Origin: Silene noctiflora
Lineage: Eukaryota; Streptophyta; Magnoliopsida; Caryophyllales; Caryophyllaceae
Direction of reading: 5' to 3'
NCBI GenBank assembly: GCA_009801015.1
Contig: VHZZ01000170.1
Span: forward strand, 64,343-85,208
Length of the DNA: 20,866 nt
In this document: positions 9,931-19,123 of the stretch, one piece after another
Layout of the letters: each line of letters starts with the position of its first letter
Numbering within the stretch: position 1 is the stretch's first letter
Notes under the pieces: generated by a model
The model's database searches: none
What the model was told of the DNA's origin: nothing
Seen by the model: the letters and a program-made list of their open reading frames with translations, nothing else
Program-made: the position numbers and the translations under genes

Positions 9931-10625
9931 ACCAAGTATGAATCTAGTCTTCAAGACTGGATCATCAATTGGATCAGTTTGTTAAAAAAGAAAAAAGACT
10001 CTACTGAGACGATTATTTCCTTTATTTGCACATTTTGGATTATTTGGTCTTCTCGGAATAATGCTATATTTGGTGATAACTTGATTTCTCCGATTGGAGC
10101 AATTTATCTTTATGAACATGAAGTCGCTCTGATTAACAAAGTCGAAAAGTTAAAGCTTGAAGATAATCATCATACTTCTTGGAAGAACACTTTAAAAGAT
10201 GACCCTGATACTTGGAATCTAGAACCTAGTTTGTGCTTCCCTTTCATTGGGGACAATAAGTATTGTCATGTTGATAAAATCTTTACGGGTGCGGCTTGGT
10301 GTGATAATCTCAATTCTGGGATAGGGTGGGCGCATAGCAATTACTCGGGGTTGATTAAGAATGAGCTACTAGGGTGGTGTGCTAATGTCAATTCTGGGAT
10401 AGTATTGTCTACAAGTTATTTCACAAATATTAGGAAAATCGTCTACTAAAATATCTACTAGGGTGGTTGTTAACGACATTACTAGTATAGGTTGTTATTT
10501 CCATTGTCTTTACTTTTGCTATATTCCTAAATCTATTAATAAAATGGCCCATAGGTTAGCTAGGAAAGCCATTAGTATGTAATTAAACTTTATTCTCTAT
10601 CTGAAAAAAAAAAAAAAAAAAAAAA
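9931..10625 (+). pseudogene. LINE-1 (non-LTR retrotransposon) ORF2 C-terminal remnant with poly-A tail
   Basis: An open frame from 9931 to a stop at 10447-10449 has SLQDWIINWISLL, then FICTFWIIWSSRNNAIFGD, then DDPDTWNLEPSLCFPFIGDN and FTGAAWCDNLNSGIGWA. This is the layout after the reverse transcriptase and zinc-binding region in plant L1 ORF2, ending in an RNase H-like domain (the Asp normally in VDAAW reads Gly here). The RNase H end reappears one frame over, from VNDI at 10469 to MAHRLARKAISM and a stop at 10580-10582, so the middle of the domain is deleted or shifted. An A22 tail follows at 10604-10625. The element is 5'-truncated: no endonuclease or RT core is present. I found no clear target duplication. 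Confidence 0.85.
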
Positions 10626-11348
10626 CTCCGAGTCTCCAACTACTCTCTAGGAACCACCAAGTCACCAACCACTTCCTCATCTGAAGTTTTCGAGTAATGT
10701 TTATTCGTTTTTCCTCGATTGCCAACCCAGTACTCACACGTCCACATCTTTATCTCACTTTTAATTTCCATCTTGAATTTTTTGAACAATGCAGCAAAGA
10801 GCTGTGCTTACATTATAACTGACAAGTCAATGAATGAGTCAAAGAATGTGTGAGCTTATGGTTCCCCTCTGACAATTCATGCTCCAGAACTCCGGGTCAT
10901 CGAAAATTAACACAGTATAAAAACAAACTCACATTTCAAAATGAACTTAGAGAAACTGATATTTGAAAAAGCTTCAACCTTGAAGCACATATCAGTCTAT
11001 AACCGTCGGAATTACATTATAACTGACAAGTCAATGAATGAGTCAAAGAATGAGTCAAGGATTGAGTCAAATGGAAGCTCATACTAATACATCTATTGAT
11101 GTTGATGCGGAAGTTGCAAAAATCAAATATCTACCACCGAAGAATATTGTCACTTTCCTCTACCTATTCATTCATATAATGTCACCAAGGACCAAGGGGT
11201 AAAATTAATAACAATGTACAGTTTGGCTCAACTTCTCAACCCGTCACTCTGTTCGATGGGCTGCTATGTATAAAGTATAAACCACAAAAGAGCTGGGAGA
11301 TGCCTTGCCGCAAAAAATGAGGTAATAACAAATCACAAGAATCTACAT
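10626..11348. other. Intergenic spacer and probable 3' UTR of the BIM1-like gene
   Basis: No coding region is seen. The part nearest 11348 is presumably the 3' UTR of the minus-strand gene. The main structure is a 41-bp direct repeat, listed separately. Confidence 0.5.
10808..11067. repeat. 41-bp direct repeat with TGAGTCA motifs
   Basis: Positions 10808-10848 and 11012-11052 are identical over 41 bases (TTACATTATAACTGACAAGT at the start, AAAGAATG at the end), offset by 204 bp. After the second copy the short unit (T)GAGTCAA recurs at roughly 12-bp spacing up to about 11070. Confidence 0.9.
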
Positions 11349-14300
11349 TTAGCCAATCTTTAGCCTCTTGACCGCGTGATCTGACTCATTGCTCATGTTT
11401 TCAACTCTACCACGTTGCAATGATGGGTTGTTGTAGGGAGCCTCGACATTCTGGATGTGGCCCCCCAAAAAAAAAAAACAGTTACTTTTTGTGAAACATC
11501 AAGTCTACTGGTAGGAAAGTCGACTCTCGAGATTTAAGGAGTTGGATAGTGTACCTTTGGGGTTGGATCGGAGGTACTTTGTTTCGTCTTGGCCCGCTTT
11601 CCTATGTCAACTTGGACTGAGATGCTAGCTTCTGACAAATCTACCCCTGAATTCTGGAGAGCTCTTGTTAGCGTGTTCAGCAACCTGTTTGAAATGAGCA
11701 TACATGCAAGTCAGCAAAAACAAAAGGAGGAAAAAAAAATCGAAACATTTAATCCACATGATTGATATACACACTCCATTTTTAATACAATAAATGCAAG
11801 TGCTCTTAATTAGTTGATACAAGAATGTTCCCAAGTCTAACTGGCAAGGCGGCGGCATTGCACTTAATAAGGCACAGCATTCTGTTTAATAATGCAACTG
11901 CTCCAATCATGCACTGATGCACTCATGTCCCATTACCATATAGAACTGTAGTCTGAGATTATAAATTTTGAAATAATGAAACTACAGCCTGACTTCCTCA
12001 ACTGAATTGAAAAGGGAAATGGATAGTTAACGGCTTAACGTAAATAAGTAAAACAGAGACTCATGTACTGCACAGAGAGTTCTATATCTGTAAGAGTTTA
12101 ATCGTCTTAAGATGTCAAGTCATTTTTTTTTTTTTGAGGAAGAGATGTCAAGTCATTTTTGATATAGCTAGAGATTCGCAAGTCTTCAGAGTTTAAACGC
12201 AATGCACTTTTCTTTCATGAAGTAGATGACTAGCTGATTAGCTGTTGTGTTTTTTTGTTAAGAATCAATTGGAAGGACTTTTTATCACCTCTGGAAAAAG
12301 GCTGCAGAGGTCAACCTTCCCCATAAACCATATTACTCCAACTCTATGACTTCAAGTAGCCGTATTCAACACTCGACACTTGAACCTAGTATGACATTTG
12401 AAAACTTCATTTTTAACCAAAAACATATGGATGTTTCATAAAGTAGCCGAGTCGACATTTGGACACACCCGTATCCGATACTTCTAAAAAAGTCCGATTA
12501 ACATAACCATATCCCACTATGTGGGGGTAGCCTTCTTAGAGACTCTTATGGTACTTAAAATGAGCTATCCTTGGAAGTTGCTTATCTTAAAATTACACCT
12601 ATCTAGCAAAGAAAGTAGAACTTACCCTTGAGAGTATATGCTGGAGATGTTAATTGTACCACCTTCAACAGCCAGTTCCTGATCTTTCAATTTAACACCA
12701 GCAGTAGAAGCCTCACATTCAGAAGTTCCACTTTGCCGTAGCTCTAACTGAGGGAGAAATGCATCACCTCCATCTGGGGTTCTAGTTAGAGGCTGTGCTA
12801 CTGCACAACTACTTCTGAAAGAAGGATGGACATCTGGCTGCATGGCCTTTGGTGCCATTCCAGATTGTTGATCCATTGTCTTGAATTTGATAGAATTAGT
12901 CATACTATATTCTGCTTGTTCTCGGTCATTCCTAGGAATATTTAGCGAAGCAATTGTGGCTTTCTCATCAAGCTTCGCACCAAACATAAGTACAGGGTTG
13001 GTAATGCCGTTTGCAACTCGAGGTTGATCTATAAAGGTTTCACATGGCCCATGGTTGTTACTCTGCGCCAATCCCATGAAAATTTATCAGGGAAAAAAAT
13101 TATTGTACCAAGGCATAAAATTATATGAGATTGTTTTAGAGGTGAGACCAACCCATTAACCCTACACGGCTAGACTTAAATGACGAACGATGAGGTCATG
13201 AGGATGGGTTGGTTTCACATGTGACACCGTCCCAGGACTCTGATTCTATACTATGAATAGAAGTAGTCAAAGAAACAGCAAAATTTATCATGCTGAGTGA
13301 TTTGAAGCCACTAAGCTAAAGTATCCAAGGCGCTAGCAGTCATATCACTAACATAATCTCCAATGCTTTCAGAAACTTACCCATGGAATCGATTTGGCAG
13401 GTTCACTGTTCCAGCCAGGATATGACCCTTCATACCGATTGACTTTTTCCTGTAGAAACTGAATGTACTCAATGACCTGAATAAATGCCAGAAATTGAAT
13501 GAGTGAACCTCTGCAACAGAAGAATTCTCAAACAATAAAAGAAGGTAGTGTTTGGGATCAAACCTCTAATAGGAATGATGCCTTGTCTCTCTTCTGGTCA
13601 CTGTGAGGTATAAGCTCTCTCAACGTCTGAAATCTGTAAAGATGTCTTTTAAGGATCAGAATCACAAATGAAGCAGCAAGGATTTTAATTTTTCGTTTTT
13701 TGTATTTTTTTTCTCTGGAGGGGAAAAGAACCAAAGATTTATAAGAAGGCAAAAAGTATGTATCAATTTTTCTCAATATTTCTATTTTTCTTCTTGTTAG
13801 GAAGAGGGTTCCTAAGGTGTTCGGCACTTGGTAATACACTTCGGTTCTTCCAGATTCAGTGTAAGAATTACGATCAATTAAAATACATTCATTTAATCCT
13901 GAATCGAAAAAAAAAAAATCCATTTACTCTTCTGTGATTGACATTCAAAGGCTCGTAGGCTTGCTTAACGTAGAAATTATATTTTATTACCGTCATGTGA
14001 TCATATCTTATAGGTTCATTTCACACTGAACACAAACTTCCGATCAAATTTTTCAATTTGAGAGAAAGATAAAATTGGTAAAACAAAATTGCATTATCCT
14101 TGCACATAATTGTAAGTTAACAATTCAAGAAAAAATCCCAAAAAAACATTGTTTGGAAACAAACAGGAACACAAACATTCCAGGACAAGCGTGGTGAAAA
14201 TCACTCCACAAACTTGATCAAGTTGCTCAAGGAAACCATATTTTCTTTATTATTCCGGTCTTACTTACCTCAGGCCAGCATATGACAATTGGACATGGGT

Positions 14301-17300
14301 ATAAGTGTATAACATTTGGGACGCTTCATTCGAATACCAAACACATAAGAATTTTTTTATTTTATAAATTAGCCAAGTCCAACACTAAGATACGCACCTC
14401 GACCGGGTATTTCTACTCGACTAACCAAGTCTGAGCAATATACGTCCTATACACTATACCTGAAAACATGATCTACACCACTGCTACAATTTGTCACTCG
14501 TGCTTGTGCTTTATCACGCACAACTATTGTTGTATACTTTTATCATTGCATCACATATGAGGGGTACTTGCCTGTCATTGATTTTACATCTTCTCCGCTG
14601 CTCTGTTGCAGAGTGTTTAGATCTTGGAGTGTTAGCCTTCTGATCACTGTTCTTTCCATCAACTTTCACTCGCAAATCTCCTGCAAAATGGTTGCTCCAA
14701 ATCGATTAAAACTCTTTTAATGTTTTGTACTGAAAAAATAAAAATGGAAATTCACCAAGTAAAAAAAAATTCCATTTAAGGCAGCCAACCTCTTTGAGAA
14801 GAGCTGCTTTCTTTCTTTATATTCAGATCTTCTTCATCATCTTCCTCCACGGAATGAGACCCCTTCGCGGATTTCAACATATCCATAAAGCTTTGATTCT
14901 TCTGCGCAGGTGCCCTGTCACATTTTTGAACTCCTTGTTATCCGTAGAATTTAAGACATTGATGTTCGAAGAGAAGAAGAACAGCGTGGCACGAGTGACT
15001 CACTGGGAAGACGAGAGGGGACTGATGCTACTACGGCGGTTGGAAGATGACTGTGACGGTCGATCCAATGGCCAATGGCTAATTTTTGTTGAATCTGTTT
15101 ACCAAGAGCAAGGGAATGTGTCGTAAAAGGATAAAAATAGAGGATTACTTAAAAGGAAAGTGCATCCATAGGCATATAACAAAGTTGTGCAAGAGTATTT
15201 GACACAAAGTTGTGACATTCAAGTTCCGGACAATGTGCTTACCTTTTACCAAATTTACATTCCCAAAATTCTCCTTTCCTGTATTTCCTTTTTTTGCTGC
15301 TGACTCGTCCCACAACATGAAACTGCCTCCCGTATAAGAACTACAGTTTGAATTATCATCATTTTTATCACTGCTGGTCACTGAAACCACTGGCAAGCCA
15401 TTCTCTTCTGGCTTTGGTACCTTTTGAGTAATGTAGGGATGGCGACTTATGCTGTATGTTCCAATCCCTCCAGGCAATAGATGCTCTACAACCGAAGTTG
15501 GAGGGCCTATTGGTTGAGGCTTAACATTAATATCAACAGTATTGTCTTCTTTGGCTCCACTCGACTGTTCTCCCTCTAATGGTTGGAGGAAATCATGAGT
15601 TTTAAGAGAATCTCCTGAGATTGCAAATGTTACAAAGGAGAGTTACAAATTTTATGTTATATGACAAGTATTGACAGACAAGGCAATGTACTATATACAG
15701 AGTATGTTATAAGCAGTTGAACAATCTATCCCCGGCATATTTAATGTGAAAAATATTTACATTACCAAAAGCAACTGCCGGAGAAGCCTTGGTTGGATAG
15801 TTAATGTTATCTCATCTAGACCAAAAAGGTTGAGAGAGAGCCTGACAGCCTGACACGATACTTATTTCTACAAAAATTCTAATGTGAACAATTATTCTAC
15901 GAAAATTCTAGTGGATCGGCAAGATAGACAACTACAGATTCTTCAAATGAAATCACGATGTGAAGAAGAGTGAAGGACATGAATTTTCCTAATTTGCGAG
16001 GATATGCCCTAACAGTGTGAAACACAATTAATCAAAATATGATTATGATTTGCTGCTCTCCGATAATTGATCACAGACCAGACATCATCACAAAATACTT
16101 CGCAATATATCTCTTCACTCCACGACAGTTTAAACTCTTTAACTATTAAACAAGCATCAAGAACCTTAATTATATTATGCAATAAGATAGAAAAGCATTT
16201 TACCGAGGTAGTATTAAATAAGCATTGTGGCATTCGACATATCTTGGCATTTCATCTTAGAAAATACTAAATTCGATAATATGAATAAAAACTCAAATGA
16301 AACCGTCAGCTTTCATGCCTGAATGCATGATTAATGCATGAACAAAATCTGGACTGTAGATGTTCCAAGGTCACTGTGTTAAAATTCTTTGTCCAAACTA
16401 CAGTGACAAAACTAAAATCCAAATACTGAAAAGGTACAAAACAAACAACTCAACTTCACTCTCTTTCATTCATAAATGCCTCCTTAATAAATCACATCCA
16501 AATCAAGAGCGTGCGCTATTACTCTCTGAAGACCCACCTCACAGAGACTTTTTCAAATGTGTGAGTTGGGCCTCAGGTTACATCAGTCAGTCTCATGTCC
16601 CCTCAACATCATATGGGCCGCCACCATCACGGCCCACTTGTCCAGACCTAAGTGGTTAACCTCTGCCCACCTTGCTATTTCTGTGATATGGCACACGGCA
16701 CACTTACTCACATTCATCATTACCTGATTTGGGCCCAAAATCAAACCCCTCAACGGCCTCTAGTATATTCCAAACCCACAATGGAAAATGCGTAGCATAT
16801 ACGATACTTCGTAACGAGTTAGATCCTCTATCCCATTCTGTATTTTACGTTACAAATAAAACCAATCAACCAAGTTAGATCCTCTATCCGGTTTTGTATG
16901 TCACCTAACGGCTACAATCGTACTATTAACACCACGACAACAAAACAAGTTGAGACACGTAATGAATGAATCAGAGAATCAGAATAACATAATGCACTCC
17001 TCATTTCCTCATAATCAACATACATACAAACACATCACAGGATATAAGGAGTTGTTACCAAAAGGCATCTACGGAGTATTAATATTCGATGGTCGTCACA
17101 TGGACCCTTTTGCTATAGCCTGATTATCTCATTCACACCCTAGCCCGACCTTTATTTTAGCGGTAATTATTATTTCTACACTAAAAGATATTTTTAATAA
17201 TGATAAAGTATGCATATATATATCATCACATTTATATAACACACACTCATCACTCACCTAAGTCACATGCATAAAGGGACAAAACACCCCACCAATCCAA

Positions 17301-17588
17301 AAGCTAAATTTTTTTATTCAACTACACAATTTCATAACACTTCTTTTAAAAAATCAAGAAAGATAGTAGATTTCTTTACCATGAGAAGGCCTTGGATCTT
17401 GCCTAATTGATGAATGTGAGTTGAGAGAGAGGAAATCATGTGTTGCCTTCCTAGCTGAAACATTTGAACATAAATTCATACACAAAAACTTAACTTTAAA
17501 CATAACCCGAATAAATCATATATAAATACAAAGGAATATTAAGAATACCTTGTGCTGTACCAAAGGGACGAGATTGAGGAAGCTCCAT
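11349..17588 (-). CDS. BIM1: BIM1-like bHLH transcription factor, eleven exons, 548 aa
   Basis: Coding exons in transcript order: 17588-17549, 17454-17380, 15614-15243, 15094-15004, 14914-14790, 14680-14572, 13633-13564, 13476-13381, 13062-12626, 11684-11555, 11450-11349. All phases join. The protein starts [10 protein letters not shown], has two THDFL motifs (18-22, 44-48), then [10 protein letters not shown] (86-95) and LWDES. The bHLH is about 253-306: basic region [16 protein letters not shown] with His257, Glu261 and Arg265 (H5-E9-R13, the G-box-reading set), helix 1 FQTLRELIP, helix 2 [19 protein letters not shown] conserved C-terminal block contains [20 protein letters not shown], and the end is AVKRLKIG. 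Known for Arabidopsis BIM1: a nuclear factor that partners BES1 at E-boxes to activate brassinosteroid genes; its length, near 530 aa, is similar. Odd points are a GC-AG intron after exon 6, a weak GTTGGC donor after exon 5, and Cys266 where relatives usually have Ser. Confidence 0.95.
13634..14571 (-). other. BIM1: GC-AG intron splitting the bHLH domain
   Basis: The donor reads GACAG|GCAAGTAC and the acceptor TTTACAG|ATTTCAG. Joining AG to A makes Arg271 and continues [12 protein letters not shown] exactly. AG|GCAAGT is the usual context of the minor GC donor class. Using the nearby GT three bases on would insert a Gln between the basic region and helix 1 plus a changed codon, so I prefer GC. 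Confidence 0.88.
15615..17379 (-). other. Long intron 2 of the BIM1-like gene
   Basis: This 1,765-bp intron lies between exon 2 (donor GTAAAG) and exon 3 (acceptor TCTCAG). I see no transposon terminus in it. It contains a cluster of TGGGCC/GGCCCA motifs (16567-16737) and an imperfect 56-bp-period duplication sharing AGTTAGATCCTCTATCC (16817-16833 and 16873-16889). The open frames inside look like chance. Confidence 0.7.
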
Positions 17589-17839
17589 GGATGGAAAATA
17601 TACGAATCCTTCCAATTTTATCAGATGTCCCAGAAAGAACCGGATAAATCAGAAGGTCCTCAGATCCAATATTATAACATGCAATTAATTACTCTTATAC
17701 TCAATTTTGCATGTTAATAACTCTTCGATTAATATGAAGACGATCTGATTGGCGACCACATTCACTCACTTCATCTTCTTCTCTTTCGTCGACTTTATCA
17801 ATCCGATTATGTATGTTAACAATTGATCCTCCCGTAAAT
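17589..17839 (-). promoter_or_regulatory. 5' leader of the BIM1-like gene with four short uORFs
   Basis: Between the proposed leader-intron acceptor (TTTTATTGCAG, 17850-17840) and the start codon lie four ATGs with early stops: 17774-17766 (MK), 17761-17729 (10 aa, MWSPIRSSSY), 17712-17701 (MQN) and 17680-17672 (ML). The main ATG context is ATCCATGG, weak at -3 but G at +4. This makes translational damping or reinitiation plausible, if this leader is transcribed as drawn. Confidence 0.55.
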
Positions 17840-18449
17840 CTGCAATAAAAATCAGTAACAAAACCTCAATTATGCATCGGTAATGCGATAAATGACTCAA
17901 TTATGCATAATTCAGTCTAATAAACTTGAATTATCGATCAAAATTGCCCAAATCTTATTGAATTATGCATAATTCAGCAAGAAAACCCTGGAAAACTTGA
18001 ATTATCGATCAAAATCGCAAAAAACGGATTGAAGTATGGGTAATTCAACTAGACAACGCATAATTCAGTTAGATTGAGCATAATTCAGTTGAATAAAAAA
18101 TAAATCCACGAGAATTATGCATCGGAAATGTGATAAATGACAAAATTACGCATAATTCAGTCAAATAAACTGGAATTATGCATAATTCAGCAAGAAAAAC
18201 CTCAAAAATCGATTTATCGATCCAAATCGCGAAAAACTGATTGAATTATGCGTAATTCAGTTAAACCATGCATAATTCAGTTGCTTAACAATTAAATCTA
18301 CAAAAATTCAAATACTTCCCCCCTTAAAGCGAATTTCATACCTTTAATTAAAATACATCTCACACGTACTAAACAAACGTATGAAATTCGCTTAAACCGA
18401 ACGAGTACAATTAAGATCTGACATCAACGATACAAATAAAAATACTAAC
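17840..18449 (-). other. Putative 5'UTR intron of the BIM1-like gene
   Basis: On the minus strand the donor is AAAG|GTTAGTATTT (18449) and the acceptor is TTTTATTGCAG (17840). The 610-bp interval is AT-rich, as plant introns are, and lies between a TATA-bearing upstream region and the start codon. It contains a palindromic repeat array, listed separately. No transcript evidence is available from sequence alone. Confidence 0.6.
17868..18303. repeat. Palindrome-rich two-copy repeat array
   Basis: The unit is about 245 bp: copy A starts at 17868 and copy B at 18113, both opening AATTATGCATCGG. Copy B is shortened. Within them, ATAATTCAG or TAATTCA occurs nine times. Two occurrences form the perfect 16-bp palindrome GAATTATGCATAATTC (17960-17975 and 18173-18188) and others keep 12-14 bp of it. 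A second recurring word is GAATTATCGATCAAAAT. Confidence 0.9.
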
Positions 18450-18687
18450 CTTTACCACTGAATTGTGCTTCAAATCATTCAACTATTACCCCGCAGTTAA
18501 TTAATCCGATTTTATCGAAGTTAGAATAAATTAACGACAAATGAATGAAACAAGAAATAAATAAAATGGATCTCTAGAGTTAGTTTGTTTGTAAAAAAAT
18601 GGCTTCTGCAGTAGAACTGTGTAAGTTTTGTTTCTCTCTCCTATAAAAGAGAAAAAAAAAACTTTGAGTTTACTGCAGTGATGTGAT

Positions 18688-18695
18688 CTTTTATA
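18688..18695 (-). promoter_or_regulatory. TATA box of the BIM1-like gene
   Basis: Reads TATAAAAG on the minus strand in the context GTGGTATAAAAGATC. It would place the transcription start near 18660, about 210 bp before the proposed 5'UTR intron donor. A further mini-uORF (ATG ATT TGA, 18478-18470) lies in that first leader exon. Confidence 0.55.
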
Positions 18696-18864
18696 CCACT
18701 CTCTTACTTTTAGTCTCCGTTATTTCCTACTAAACGCCGTTTTCCAGACGTTGTTGCGGCGGGGTTTTGTTAACGTCGTTTATTTTCCCCACCCGATTGA
18801 TTGCCTCCACTATTTCTAGGTTTCGTTATTTTGGGAATAAAATAGTAGATCTGGTTCAGTTGAC

Positions 18865-18914
18865 CCGACTTGAATAATCAAATCATATGATCCGATTTGA
18901 ATAATCGAATCATA
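18865..18914. repeat. 23-bp imperfect tandem repeat
   Basis: CCGACTTGAATAATCAAATC at 18865 and CCGATTTGAATAATCGAATC at 18892, each followed by ATA; the period is 27 bp, with two differences. Confidence 0.8.
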
Positions 18915-18980
18915 CTTGTTCTGCTACTTGTATAAAAACTCAAACTTGATATGCACTACGAGTTGACTTGACATGTATAT

Positions 18981-19123
18981 TTAGACCCTATTCTTATGAA
19001 CCGAAACTATTTGAACTGAACTTAATGGAACTGAACTGAACTGAACTTGAAGTAAGAGTTAATTTGTGAATAGAAGAGCTGAACTGAATGAACTGAAAAT
19101 AAGTTCAAAAGAGCAGGGCCTTA
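18981..19123. mobile_element. Tourist-like (PIF/Harbinger) MITE, 137 bp
   Basis: The element is 18984-19120. The left end is GACCCTATTCTTATGAAC and the reverse-complemented right end is GGCCCTGCTCTTTTGAAC (14 of 18 match). It is flanked by TTA on both sides (18981-18983, 19121-19123). The interior is rich in GAACT/AACTGAACTG words. It is too short to code for anything and sits roughly 290 bp upstream of the BIM1 TATA box. Confidence 0.75.

Noticed and set aside
12110..12160. 18-bp duplication (AGATGTCAAGTCATTTTT) flanking a T-run in intron 9 as a transposon footprint
   Set aside because: Only about 15 bp lie between the copies, with no termini; replication slippage is simpler.
12350..12500. 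Possible degenerate element in intron 9 sharing words (CACCCGTATCCGATACTT) with 14280-14460
   Set aside because: The resemblance is short and I could find no borders or target duplication by eye.
14794..15126. 110-residue plus-strand open frame
   Set aside because: It is antisense to exons 4 and 5 of the BIM1-like gene, and its sequence has no recognisable family.
17868..18303. Palindromic repeats as a CRISPR or origin-like iteron array
   Set aside because: Nuclear plant intron context, irregular spacing and a higher-order 245-bp duplication; no associated genes.
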